In this document: piece by piece, positions 1 to 7,581 of the stretch
How positions within the stretch are numbered: position 1 is the stretch's first letter
How the letters are laid out: each line of letters starts with the position of its first letter
Translations under genes and position numbers: made by a program
Source: Clostridiales bacterium
Lineage (GTDB): Bacteria > Bacillota > Clostridia > Oscillospirales > CAG-272
Assembly: GCA_016281775.1 (NCBI GenBank)
Contig: JAEEJH010000166.1
Location: 1 to 36,526 of the forward strand
DNA length: 36,526 nt
Direction of reading: 5' to 3'
Notes under the pieces: model-generated
What the model saw: the letters and a program-made list of their open reading frames with translations, nothing else
Databases searched by the model: none
Told to the model about the DNA's origin: nothing

Positions 1-493
1 GCAGATTATAGCAAACTATCTCGTCGTATCTCGTAAAATCGACGTAATACTCCTTCGGCAAAACGACGTACAAAGAATCGACGGTACAGGTACTGCGGTA
101 TACTTCTTTTAGCTCAAGCAGCGCAAGATGATACTCGCCTTTGATATTCCCGGAGAACTTATACAGGTCTTTTGAGACGCTTACAGGCTTCAAAAGAACG
201 CACAGTCCGTCGTCGGGAAGCTCGGCTTCCGCGCCGCCTGACGACGCGTAGCCATCGATATCTTCACCGTAATAAGCGACTCCGGGCGCGGCGGTCCGGT
301 TGCCGATGATCACGGGTATTTCCGTCGTACCGGTAATTCTGTTGGCTATCAGCACGGCGGAAAACACGGTTGCGGCGATCAGCGCGGCTGCGATCACGGC
401 AATAATCAGTTTATGCGGTCTTTTATACTCCGCCGCCTCGGTTATATATCTGCCATCTATATGTGATAGAGATTTGTATATTTTGTTTTTCAT
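1..493 (-). CDS. Membrane protein following the sigma factor, probable anti-sigma partner (partial, cut by left edge)
   Basis: An open frame read from ATG at 493 runs off the left edge after about 164 codons, so the C-terminus is missing. The N-terminal ~27 residues are charged and cytosolic (MKNKIYKSLSHIDGRYI...), followed by one hydrophobic segment (LIIAVIAAALIAATVFSAVLIA, about residues 29-50) and a long outside part with an acidic Gly/Ser linker and a compact Leu/Val/Tyr-rich domain. Its ATG overlaps the TGA of the sigma gene (ATGA), so the two are translationally coupled. A short cytosolic tail, one membrane pass and an external domain placed straight after an ECF-like sigma gene is the usual layout of a membrane anti-sigma factor in Clostridia. 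That role is inferred from position and topology only; no zinc-binding HxxxCxxC anti-sigma motif is visible. Confidence 0.7.
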   Translation of the reverse strand, partial: MKNKIYKSLSHIDGRYITEAAEYKRPHKLIIAVIAAALIAATVFSAVLIANRITGTTEIPVIIGNRTAAPGVAYYGEDIDGYASSGGAEAELPDDGLCVLLKPVSVSKDLYKFSGNIKGEYHLALLELKEVYRSTCTVDSLYVVLPKEYYVDFTRYDEIVCYNL

Positions 494-1029
494 ACGTCTA
501 TTCCCTCCTTTTTCAAATAAACCTTCAGTTTTTCTCTCGTTCTTGAAAGGAGAGTTGTGACGGACGTTTCGCTTATACCGGTTTTAAGCGATATTTCCGA
601 TACTTTCAGATTGTAAAAGTAGCGCAGTAAAAACACGGCGCGGTGCTTTTTCGAAAGCGCGACGAGAAAGCCGTCGAGCGCGTCTTTTAACGCTAACTCA
701 TCGGTGAAATCTCCGCCTGTCTCACATTCCGAAAGTTCTTCCATCGTCTCTAAGCTGCCGCGCTTCTGCGCGGTCCGCTTTTCGTACAGGTTGACCGAAA
801 GCTCGCGGCAGATCATACCGACGTACGATTTAAGCGACGGCGGATCGTTCGGCGGTACGGTGTTCCATACCTTCAGATACGTGTCGTTTATAACCTCTTC
901 TTCATCCTGTTCGTTAAAAAGGATGCGCGAGGCTATGTATTTACAGTATCTGCCGTACTTTTTCTCGGTTTCGGCTATCGCGTGCTCGTCACGGTCAAAA
1001 AACAGCGCGATTATTTCTCTGTCTTCCAC
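490..1029 (-). CDS. RNA polymerase sigma factor, sigma-70 family, ECF-like
   Basis: 179 residues, the normal size for an ECF sigma factor with only regions 2 and 4. Region 2 is visible at about residues 8-85 (DEHAIAETEKKYGRYCKYIA, then EEEVINDTYLKVWN, the -10 recognition helix, and KSYVGMICRELSVN). Region 4 is at about 120-175, with the helix-turn-helix VSEISLKTGISETSVTTLLSR. The start is GTG at 1029, preceded at a good distance by GAGGAGAG; no better ATG lies nearby. It belongs to the Clostridia group of ECF factors with a KKYGRYC signature. It should direct polymerase to a small regulon in response to a signal passed by the membrane protein encoded directly downstream (overlap ATGA). It follows the acyltransferase gene after about 69 bp, so it may be read from that operon, from its own promoter, or both. 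Confidence 0.92.
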   Translation of the reverse strand: MEDREIIALFFDRDEHAIAETEKKYGRYCKYIASRILFNEQDEEEVINDTYLKVWNTVPPNDPPSLKSYVGMICRELSVNLYEKRTAQKRGSLETMEELSECETGGDFTDELALKDALDGFLVALSKKHRAVFLLRYFYNLKVSEISLKTGISETSVTTLLSRTREKLKVYLKKEGIDV

Positions 1030-1098
1030 TGTTTCTCTCCTCTCGTCAAAAGGCCTTTGTCATAATAAACAGAAAACGGAGGTAAAACGTCACACGGA

Positions 1099-2367
1099 TC
1101 ATTTATTTTTTATTTCTTTCCTTTTTTCCTTATAAAGCTCTTCGGCGGCGAGGCGGATCTTGGCGACGGGGACGGTCTTATCTTTCGGGAAGCAGTAAAA
1201 CAGTTTGTTTTTGTCTCCGATGCAGATCATATCGCCGAGCTCGTACCAGAAATAATCCGAATAAACGCTGTATGATGCGAGCGGCGACTGTTTATAGTCT
1301 ATCACGCCGCCGCAGCCTTTCAGCGCAAAGCCGTTATCGCCGTGGGTAAGTCTGCCCTCTCCGACCTCGTAAATATATTTCATATCGGTCATGATACGGA
1401 TATCGACGGGGATATCGAGCGAATATTCGCCGCGCTCTATCTCTTCTCTGACCTGCTCTCTTTCCCATTTATACCAGTCGGGGATATGGGTGAAAACGGG
1501 GGCGCTTGAAGATAATTCTCCGTTTTCTTCAAGCGTCCATTCGGCGCCGCAGTCGGCGCAGACGAGTTTTACGCCTTCGCCTTTCATGCCGATTTCTCTT
1601 TTGCAGTGCGGGCATTTATACAGCACGCGGTGCAGACCGTCAGCGCGGAACGGCTCGGTTATAAGAACGCCGCTCTCTTTCTGCTTTTTGAAATTGTCAA
1701 ACGAAAACAGTTCTTTCAGCCTTGAGTCTATCTCATCCGGCGTAAGAGTTTTGATCTGTTCGGGGCTGAAAAGCAGGTCGGAGCTCGCTTTTACTTTCGT
1801 TTTGCGAAGCTGCAGACCGTTATAAAGCGGATCGTGTAAAAACGCGCCTTCGGTCATAACGGAAACGACCGGGACTTTGAGCATCTTTATAAGCGAACCG
1901 ACCGTCTCGGGCAGAGGCGTGGCGGTGCCGTCGAACGAATAGCTCGCCTCGGGGTACAGTAAAACGGAGCTGTGCAGTTTTTCAAGCGCGTATCTGATAT
2001 CGCGGATAAGCGACAGATCCGAAACGAATTTTTCGGTCGGTATGCATCCGAGCGAATACATCAGAGCGGATTTGCCGACGAAGCCGTCGGATGTGCAGAC
2101 AATATTGAACGGTCTGTGAGCCATCATTTTGAAAGCTATCTGCAGATCGAGAAAGCACGAATGGTTCATAATGACGAGGCACGGCGTATCTTTTACAAGA
2201 TCAAAGCCCTTAAAGTCAAGCGAGCATTCGGTATCTTTCAGTTCTTTTTTAGAGATCAGATTAACAAGAGCGCGGAGCGCCGCGCTCTGTTTCTTGGGTT
2301 TGCCGTGTTTTATGCCGGGCAGCGCCATTATTCCGGCGGCGTCGGCTTTTTTCGTTTTTATCTTCAT
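1099..2367 (-). CDS. Lysophospholipid acyltransferase (PlsC-type) with C-terminal zinc ribbon
   Basis: 422 residues. The acyltransferase signature HX4D is at H69-D74 (NHSCFLD) and a PEAS block (LLYPEASYSFDGT, about 138-148) sits where the PlsC family carries its phosphate-binding EGTRS block. Such enzymes transfer an acyl group to lysophosphatidic acid or a similar lipid at the inner face of the membrane. After residue 250 a zinc ribbon is clear: CPHC (C252, C255) and CADC (C270, C273), followed by an acidic 'EWTLEENGEL' stretch and about 130 more residues, so the protein is far longer than plain PlsC (about 240). The extra half may bind a partner or nucleic acid; its role is unknown. The ATG at 2367 overlaps the TGA of the upstream gene (ATGA), so it is coupled to the ADP-ribosylglycohydrolase gene. 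Confidence 0.85.
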   Translation of the reverse strand: MKIKTKKADAAGIMALPGIKHGKPKKQSAALRALVNLISKKELKDTECSLDFKGFDLVKDTPCLVIMNHSCFLDLQIAFKMMAHRPFNIVCTSDGFVGKSALMYSLGCIPTEKFVSDLSLIRDIRYALEKLHSSVLLYPEASYSFDGTATPLPETVGSLIKMLKVPVVSVMTEGAFLHDPLYNGLQLRKTKVKASSDLLFSPEQIKTLTPDEIDSRLKELFSFDNFKKQKESGVLITEPFRADGLHRVLYKCPHCKREIGMKGEGVKLVCADCGAEWTLEENGELSSSAPVFTHIPDWYKWEREQVREEIERGEYSLDIPVDIRIMTDMKYIYEVGEGRLTHGDNGFALKGCGGVIDYKQSPLASYSVYSDYFWYELGDMICIGDKNKLFYCFPKDKTVPVAKIRLAAEELYKEKRKEIKNK

Positions 2368-4124
2368 TTCAGTACCGCATCTATATGAGAGTAGTTATTG
2401 CCGGGTTCGGAGACTTCGTGCGTTGCGTTATACGAGAAATACAGACGTCTGTCTTTGCCCGCGTTTTTAACGGTTATTCTGACTTTATGGTCGCCTTTTG
2501 CGAGAGTCAACACGGCTCTCTGCTCCCGCGGCGAGCGGTGATAAGCCGGCAGATACAGCGCGCCGTTTGAGTCGAACAGGACTTTGCCGTCAAGCTCGAG
2601 TTTCGTCGGGTTCTCGCAGTTGCATATCAGTACGGTTTTTCTCGTCTGCGGCTCGTAAAGCGTCGCTTCACAGACAAACGTTTCGGCTTCGCCTTCAAGC
2701 GTTAAGGTCGAACCGGCAAAATACTTCTTTTCGCCGTTTATGCTCCATACGTTCGGACGAAGCACTGTGAACGGAAGCCTGTATTCGGTCCATACGGAAT
2801 CATCGTTGATCCTCGTAAGGCTTAAACATACTCTGTTGATTCTCTTATCGGGCATCGCTTCGGTTTTTACCGTGAAGTGAGCGGTGCCGGTTCCGTGCGG
2901 AGCGATTATAAGTTCTTTTTCGCCGTCGGAACAAAAGCCGTCGGGGCAGATGAGCGCGGCTTTTACTCTCCAACTCCAGCCGCTTTCGTTTTTGAGTTCG
3001 AAACGGACCCTGCAGTCGTGATCCGGGGCGCACACCGGTTCCGTTTCATAGTAAAGCGTTGCGGTAAAGCCGCGATTTTCGTCCGCCGTTACGGTATATT
3101 TCTGATACGAGGCGTCGGTACGCGACGGGGCGGCGGCGATCATCGCTTCTCTGTCGGAGTATTTCAGCATATTATAAAGCCTGATGCATTCACGCGTGAG
3201 CGCGTCGAGATCCTTTGGAGCGTCAAGCCCTCTCACCATCGCCGAAACGACGATCTTATCGCCTACGGGTTTGCTCCACTTCTCCGGTATGTACTTCGTG
3301 CCGTACATGATGCCGAGCGTGGCGGCGGCGGTGGCGACGGTGCAGTCGGTGTCGTAACCGAGATTTACGGTCTTCAAAATCGCGTCTTCGAAATCCGCTC
3401 CCCATAGTATGCCGCAGACGCCGAACGCGATGTTCTGCGGAGCATAGGTGAAGTTCGGCGAGCCGTAATTTGAAAGTATCGCTTGTCTTGTTTCGATCAG
3501 CGTTTTGCCCTCTTTGAAAAGCTTCAGTGCGAGCGCGACGGCTTTATAGACGTTTGACTCTTCCGGTATGCAGGCGAGCGCCGATTTGATCAGCTCTTCG
3601 GTATCGTCGCAGACGTAGGCTTTCGCCTGCAGAGCGGCGTTGAATATTTCGCCGTTCACTCCCTCGCCTCCGGCGTGGTCTACCACCGCGTCGCGCACGG
3701 CGAGCGCGGCGGCAAGTTCTGGGTCGCCGGCGGCGACAGCCGCCCATATCTCCGATCTGATGGGTGATCCCATGCAATCGGCAAAGCAGTTGTCGAAGGC
3801 GCCGGAAAACGGCGGTTTGAAGCCGCAGCGCATATTCGTAGAAGCGCAGCCGTATTCGTCAAACGGGAAGAAGACGTGTTCACGCCACGTCTCGGCTATA
3901 TCGTCGGCGGTGATCGCCGCGCCTTTGACCTGCAGGGCGTGCAGGTTCACGAGCTGAAGATCGAGATCGTCGTTAGGCAAAGCTCCGTCTTCGGAAAGCT
4001 TCGGATACCACGTGATATCCATCACGCGCATCTGCCCTTCGACCGGTCCGCCGAGCGTGCCGCCAATATTCTTTCCGAGCCAGCAGGCGTAAATCTTATC
4101 GTATAAAGTCTTTTCGTCAATCAT
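2364..4124 (-). CDS. ADP-ribosylglycohydrolase (DraG) family protein with C-terminal beta domain
   Basis: 586 residues. The N-terminal ~310 residues match the all-helical DraG/ARH fold: start YDKIYACWLGKNIGGTLGG, the acidic metal motif NDD at 51-53, and the second metal motif GYDTDCTVATAA with D258 and D260. DraG enzymes hydrolyse ADP-ribose from proteins or small molecules using two Mg ions. In gut Clostridia many relatives have unknown substrates, so the exact reaction is open. Residues about 330-586 look like beta-sandwich modules (alternating hydrophobic strands, many aromatics), which is unusual for a protein-modification enzyme and suggests glycan or ligand binding. No signal peptide is present. 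The start ATG at 4124 has CGGAGG nine bases upstream. It heads a coupled pair with the acyltransferase. A similarity search against DraG and poly-ADP-ribose glycohydrolases would refine the call. Confidence 0.85.
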   Translation of the reverse strand: MIDEKTLYDKIYACWLGKNIGGTLGGPVEGQMRVMDITWYPKLSEDGALPNDDLDLQLVNLHALQVKGAAITADDIAETWREHVFFPFDEYGCASTNMRCGFKPPFSGAFDNCFADCMGSPIRSEIWAAVAAGDPELAAALAVRDAVVDHAGGEGVNGEIFNAALQAKAYVCDDTEELIKSALACIPEESNVYKAVALALKLFKEGKTLIETRQAILSNYGSPNFTYAPQNIAFGVCGILWGADFEDAILKTVNLGYDTDCTVATAAATLGIMYGTKYIPEKWSKPVGDKIVVSAMVRGLDAPKDLDALTRECIRLYNMLKYSDREAMIAAAPSRTDASYQKYTVTADENRGFTATLYYETEPVCAPDHDCRVRFELKNESGWSWRVKAALICPDGFCSDGEKELIIAPHGTGTAHFTVKTEAMPDKRINRVCLSLTRINDDSVWTEYRLPFTVLRPNVWSINGEKKYFAGSTLTLEGEAETFVCEATLYEPQTRKTVLICNCENPTKLELDGKVLFDSNGALYLPAYHRSPREQRAVLTLAKGDHKVRITVKNAGKDRRLYFSYNATHEVSEPGNNYSHIDAVLK

Positions 4125-4183
4125 ATTCTGCCTCCGAGTTTTTTATATTTTTCATACACGGTTTGCCCTCAAAGTATATTTAC

Positions 4184-4300
4184 CGGCCTGCGCCCCCTCG
4201 ATCAGAGATCGGGGATCAGGGGGGAGGAAGAGGGTTTGGGAGATACGAGGGCGGGGTCTCCCAAGGGCGCCGTCAGGCGCACATAAAGCCGCGCAAGCGA
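4184..4300. repeat. Dispersed hairpin repeat, copy A
   Basis: A G-rich stretch with three consecutive stem-loops: 4195-4214 (CGATC/GATCG extended by CCC/GGG around one bulged base), 4236-4243 with 4257-4264 (TTGGGAGA/TCTCCCAA), and 4267-4280 (GCGCC/GGCGC). The same order and spacing of hairpins recurs at 24994-25100 with different stem sequences that still pair. It occupies most of the 335-base gap between the DraG-family gene and the Nudix gene. The rest of the gap holds AT-rich promoter DNA next to the Nudix gene. Confidence 0.7.
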
Positions 4301-4406
4301 CTCCTTTTTATCTGCGGTTTTCCGGTTTTCCGTTTTGAAACCTTCGGGATCATATTTTCATTATAACATATAAAAGTGAAAAATCAATACAATTCTATCA
4401 AAATAC

Positions 4407-4435
4407 TTGACTTGGCGGGTCGTTTATTGTATAAT
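4407..4435 (+). promoter_or_regulatory. Sigma-A promoter of the Nudix gene
   Basis: TTGACT at 4407-4412 and a perfect TATAAT at 4430-4435 are separated by 17 bases. The start codon at 4460 leaves a short leader of about 18 bases containing only the ribosome binding site GGGGTGAT. Confidence 0.85.
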
Positions 4436-4459
4436 CACTGTCGGATCGGGGGTGATCTT

Positions 4460-4936
4460 ATGCCAAGAGAAATAAACGCCGAAGTGACGAATATGATAAT
4501 GATACAGGATCCGGAGAGCAAAAAAGTCGTCGTTTTGAACAGACGGCTTTCGTGGTGCGGTTTGTCTTTTCCCGGCGGGCACGTGGAGCGGGGCGAGAGC
4601 TTCTACGATTCCGCGGTGCGCGAGGCGTACGAGGAGACGGGCTTGCGGGTGCGCGATCTGCGGTTTTGCGGCGTGATAAACTGGGAGTGCGTCGAAGACG
4701 GCTCGAGATATATCGTAATGCTTTACAAGACCGATAGATACGAGGGCGAGCTGATACCCGAGACCGAAGAAGGCGAAAACTTCTTTATTGACATAGAAGA
4801 GCTGCAAAAAATAAAGACAGATAACCGTATAGAAGATTATCTGCCGTTATTTCTTGACGCTGATTTATTCGAATCGTACGAAAAATACAGTAAGAAAAGC
4901 GATAAAAAGTACCCTGTCGTTTATTACCGCACGTAA
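4460..4936 (+). CDS. Nudix hydrolase
   Basis: 158 residues when started at ATG 4460, which is preceded by GGGGGTGATCTT. A longer in-frame opening from 4376 would run back through the promoter and is rejected. The full Nudix box GX5EX7REUXEEXGU is present at residues 40-62 (G40, E46, R54-E55, E58-E59, G61), so Mg-dependent cleavage of a nucleoside diphosphate linked to another moiety is expected. The class resembles the small MutT/8-oxo-dGTP-type enzymes, but the substrate cannot be told from the sequence. The C-terminus is charged and Lys/Tyr-rich. It is a single-gene unit with its own promoter, and its last 13 bases overlap the end of the convergent SpoIID gene. Confidence 0.9.
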   Translation: MPREINAEVTNMIMIQDPESKKVVVLNRRLSWCGLSFPGGHVERGESFYDSAVREAYEETGLRVRDLRFCGVINWECVEDGSRYIVMLYKTDRYEGELIPETEEGENFFIDIEELQKIKTDNRIEDYLPLFLDADLFESYEKYSKKSDKKYPVVYYRT

Positions 4937-6999
4937 TCTTTGTAATCTACGAGATCCGTGTTCGGGTAGTATATCGCGAGTATCCGCTCGGACTTATAGC
5001 CTAGATCGGCGAGGTCTTTGCATCCCCACTGACTCGCGCCGACGCCGTGACCGTGACCGGAGCCGATGAACACGAAATCGGATGACGAACCGCCGCCCGG
5101 AACCGCGCCGCCGACGAAATCAAGCGTTTCGGCGACGACGTCGCACGTGAGCATCGACGTTTTCGTTCTGACGATAAGCCTGTCGGGCAGATACGCCGAT
5201 TTCAGTCCCTCGGCGGTCATGACCGAGATATCGGTCTCGCCGTTTACTGTTTTGATACCGTTTTCAGTCATAACGCGCAATCCCGAAACGGAACTTATGC
5301 CGCCGGGGTGGCCGTTTTCTATTTGACCGTTATGAAGTATCACGAAATTGGCGCTGTTAGTATAATCGGCGAACGCAAGCTTTACGTTTCTCGCGCGGTT
5401 GATCGTAACGCTCGTGCCGCTCGTATCCGTCACCGTCACCGAATAAACGTACGTTGAATCGGTGCAGAGACGGTTTATTTTTACGGATTTTATCGCGTTT
5501 TTAAGCGTAGTATAGCCTGCGGAGCGGAGCTGAGCGAGCAGCTCTGCCGGCGTTGCGGTGAACTGCCAGTGACCGTATCTGTTGGCTTCAAGATCCTCCC
5601 AGGGAGTCATCTGACCGATAAGATATTTAAGCGGCGCCTGGTTCCAGACTTCGTGCCCCGCCGCCATACTGCCGCCGCCGAGGTCGGTATACTGACATTT
5701 TATCGGCTCGCCGTCGCATAAAAGTATCTGCCCTTTCGTCTGTTCGACGGCGGCGAGCACCGTGGCGTTTGAATGGCTCAGCCCGAGACAGACCTGACAG
5801 CAGCTGCTGTCGCAGACGTCGGCGTAATACGAGGCGTGTTTGGCGTTCTCGTGGCTTCTCGATATCGCGTAGGTCCTTGCGCATACGGCGAACGCCTTGA
5901 GCGTTTCGAGCGGCCACGTGGAATAGACCTCCCACGGTACGACCGAGGCGACGTACCGCTCTATCTCGCCTATGTAGATCATGGTCACGCCGTCGACGTC
6001 TGAGGTTTTATAACGCCTGAATTCGAGTATTCCGTCATAATAATAGCCTTTTTGTATCTTTATAAAGGTCTCGGCGCCCGCTTCTTTCATCGTCATCAGA
6101 CCGAGGCCGTATTTCTCTTCGGACATATCGAAATCGAAATAGACCTCCGCCGTATTGTAATCGATCACGGTCATACAGGTGGAAGTCGGGCTCGTGACCG
6201 TACAGCTGATGCCGAAAGCCGACGAGACCGCGTTTTTATCCGACGACGCCGATGAAGACGACGTGTAAACGCCGACTCTGATACGGTAATATCCGTCGAT
6301 ATACGCCGGATATATGGTAAGTCCGAGTCTGTCGGCGGCGGGTTTGAGTTTGTCTAAATATTCGAGCGTACGGGTCTGCGATATGAAAGCGTACTCGAGC
6401 TGCAGATGGTATCCGCCGGCGACGATATTCGACGACGAGGCGTAATAATACCACTGCTGTGAAGACGACGACGTGACGTATTTGCGAAGGTTGCCGCCTT
6501 CACACACGGAAACGTTGTCCTTATAAAGCGACCAGATATGGCGAAATTCGTTATCTACGGTAGTCCGGTACAGTTCGAAGCCGAGCGTGCCGTTCTGGTC
6601 TCTGCACTGATGACTGTCTCTCGTATCGTCGCGGAAATACACGCCGACGCGCATGAGATAATCTTCATCTTTGAAGGGCGGTATGTCGTCGTCGGGCACC
6701 TCGGGCGGATCGTGAGGCTCGGTCTCGGGCGGTTCGGTCGTCGGAGGCTCCGTGACCGGCGGTTCAGTCGCCGGCGGTTCAGTCGCCGGCGGTTCGCCTG
6801 TCGCCTCGCCGGTCGTAACGTCTTCCGGCGGATCCGTCGCCGCGGGTTCTTCGTACGTGACCGCGGCTTCAGCCGCTTTTGCCGATATGGCCGCCGCGGT
6901 AACGACGGCGACGATCATGACGATACTGAGCAACAGACATATCGCCGATACGACGCGGCGCTTTACGGCGCCGTTATCGCTGTTTTTACCGTTCGGCAA
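4924..6999 (-). CDS. SpoIID/LytB domain protein
   Basis: About 691 residues. A short basic N-terminus (VKRR) is followed by one membrane segment (about residues 17-40), then a Pro/Thr/Glu-rich spacer made of repeated (P)PATEP-like units, an aromatic-rich domain, and the SpoIID core. The core shows EIERYVASVVPWEV, then W-PLETLKAFAVCARTYA, and near the end GSGHGHGVGASQWGCKDLADLGY followed by ILAIYYPNTD, all hallmarks of the SpoIID/LytB peptidoglycan-acting family. SpoIID is a lytic transglycosylase needed for engulfment in sporulation; this longer relative may instead act in cell separation or spore-cortex work. Start choice: GTG at 7011 sits directly on the AAGGGGTG ribosome binding site, so TTG at 6999, nine bases after that site, is preferred. 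It is the last gene of the topoisomerase operon and overlaps the previous gene by 14 bases. Confidence 0.85.
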   Translation of the reverse strand: MPNGKNSDNGAVKRRVVSAICLLLSIVMIVAVVTAAAISAKAAEAAVTYEEPAATDPPEDVTTGEATGEPPATEPPATEPPVTEPPTTEPPETEPHDPPEVPDDDIPPFKDEDYLMRVGVYFRDDTRDSHQCRDQNGTLGFELYRTTVDNEFRHIWSLYKDNVSVCEGGNLRKYVTSSSSQQWYYYASSSNIVAGGYHLQLEYAFISQTRTLEYLDKLKPAADRLGLTIYPAYIDGYYRIRVGVYTSSSSASSDKNAVSSAFGISCTVTSPTSTCMTVIDYNTAEVYFDFDMSEEKYGLGLMTMKEAGAETFIKIQKGYYYDGILEFRRYKTSDVDGVTMIYIGEIERYVASVVPWEVYSTWPLETLKAFAVCARTYAISRSHENAKHASYYADVCDSSCCQVCLGLSHSNATVLAAVEQTKGQILLCDGEPIKCQYTDLGGGSMAAGHEVWNQAPLKYLIGQMTPWEDLEANRYGHWQFTATPAELLAQLRSAGYTTLKNAIKSVKINRLCTDSTYVYSVTVTDTSGTSVTINRARNVKLAFADYTNSANFVILHNGQIENGHPGGISSVSGLRVMTENGIKTVNGETDISVMTAEGLKSAYLPDRLIVRTKTSMLTCDVVAETLDFVGGAVPGGGSSSDFVFIGSGHGHGVGASQWGCKDLADLGYKSERILAIYYPNTDLVDYKDYVR
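6705..6800 (-). repeat. Short in-frame tandem repeat coding the Pro/Thr/Glu linker
   Basis: A 15-base unit (GGCGGTTCAGTCGCC on the plus strand) is repeated with small changes across 6705-6800, in frame with the SpoIID-family protein, coding EPPATEPPATEPPVTEPP-type spacer. It is likely to vary in copy number between strains by slippage. Confidence 0.7.
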
Positions 7000-7579
7000 C
7001 TGAATATTCACCCCTTATCAAAAGCGACGTGCCGTCGCGCAGCGCTGCTATGCCCGATCCGTCGGCGTACGAGATCTCGACGTAATTGCCGACCGTCAGA
7101 GCTGTACCGGAGCTGAGCGTTCTGTTTGCCGAGATGTCTTTTACCGCGCCGGATGAAGCCGGGCCGAAAGCGGCGCAGGCGCCGGATTGCAGTATCAGCT
7201 CGCATTTGCCGAGCGCGGTGATCTTCTGCCCCGCGCCGAGGTTCAGCGTGTAAAACGACGCGGAAGCGGACGTGCCGCCCTGAGACGGGAAGGAATAGTT
7301 TTCAAGCTCTTCCCTTACGACGTTCGAGACGAAATCCCTGAAATTCTGGTCGTTTGCGAGAGCCGCCGCGACTTCTTCGGCGTTGGCGCCGACTACCTTG
7401 CCGTCGACGTAATCCTTAAGCGACGGCGTGAGCACGTTTTCGATATACGAAAGCGATACGAGCGGATCGTTTTCGGTAACGTACGCGTCGTCGGTCGCGG
7501 AAACGAAGAACGTGAGGAACAGTACGAGCATCATTACCGCCGAGGCTGCTTTTTTGATTGTTTCGATTTTACTTTTCAT
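6986..7579 (-). CDS. Small secreted protein of unknown function
   Basis: 197 residues with a classic Sec signal: basic MKSKIETIKK, hydrophobic AASAVMMLVLFLTFF, and a probable signal-peptidase site after VSA (about residue 28). The mature part begins TDDAYVTENDPLVSLSYIENVL and has a short helical section (PSLKDYVDGKVVGANAEEVAAAL), then from about residue 105 a beta-rich module (LGAGQKITALGKCELILQSG ... ALRDGTSLLIRGEY). I recognise the 'NDPLVSLSYI ... LLIRG' pattern as a recurring secreted family in Clostridia with no assigned function. The gene begins 2 bases after the ParC-like stop, with AAGGAC as ribosome binding site, and overlaps the SpoIID gene. A role at the cell surface or in the intermembrane space with the SpoIID protein is inferred from position. 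Confidence 0.85.
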   Translation of the reverse strand: MKSKIETIKKAASAVMMLVLFLTFFVSATDDAYVTENDPLVSLSYIENVLTPSLKDYVDGKVVGANAEEVAAALANDQNFRDFVSNVVREELENYSFPSQGGTSASASFYTLNLGAGQKITALGKCELILQSGACAAFGPASSGAVKDISANRTLSSGTALTVGNYVEISYADGSGIAALRDGTSLLIRGEYSVAER

Positions 7580-7581
7580 AG

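Noticed and set aside
4376-4459. Longer N-terminus of the Nudix protein
   Set aside because: The extension would include the promoter and leader; the ribosome binding site is directly before ATG 4460.
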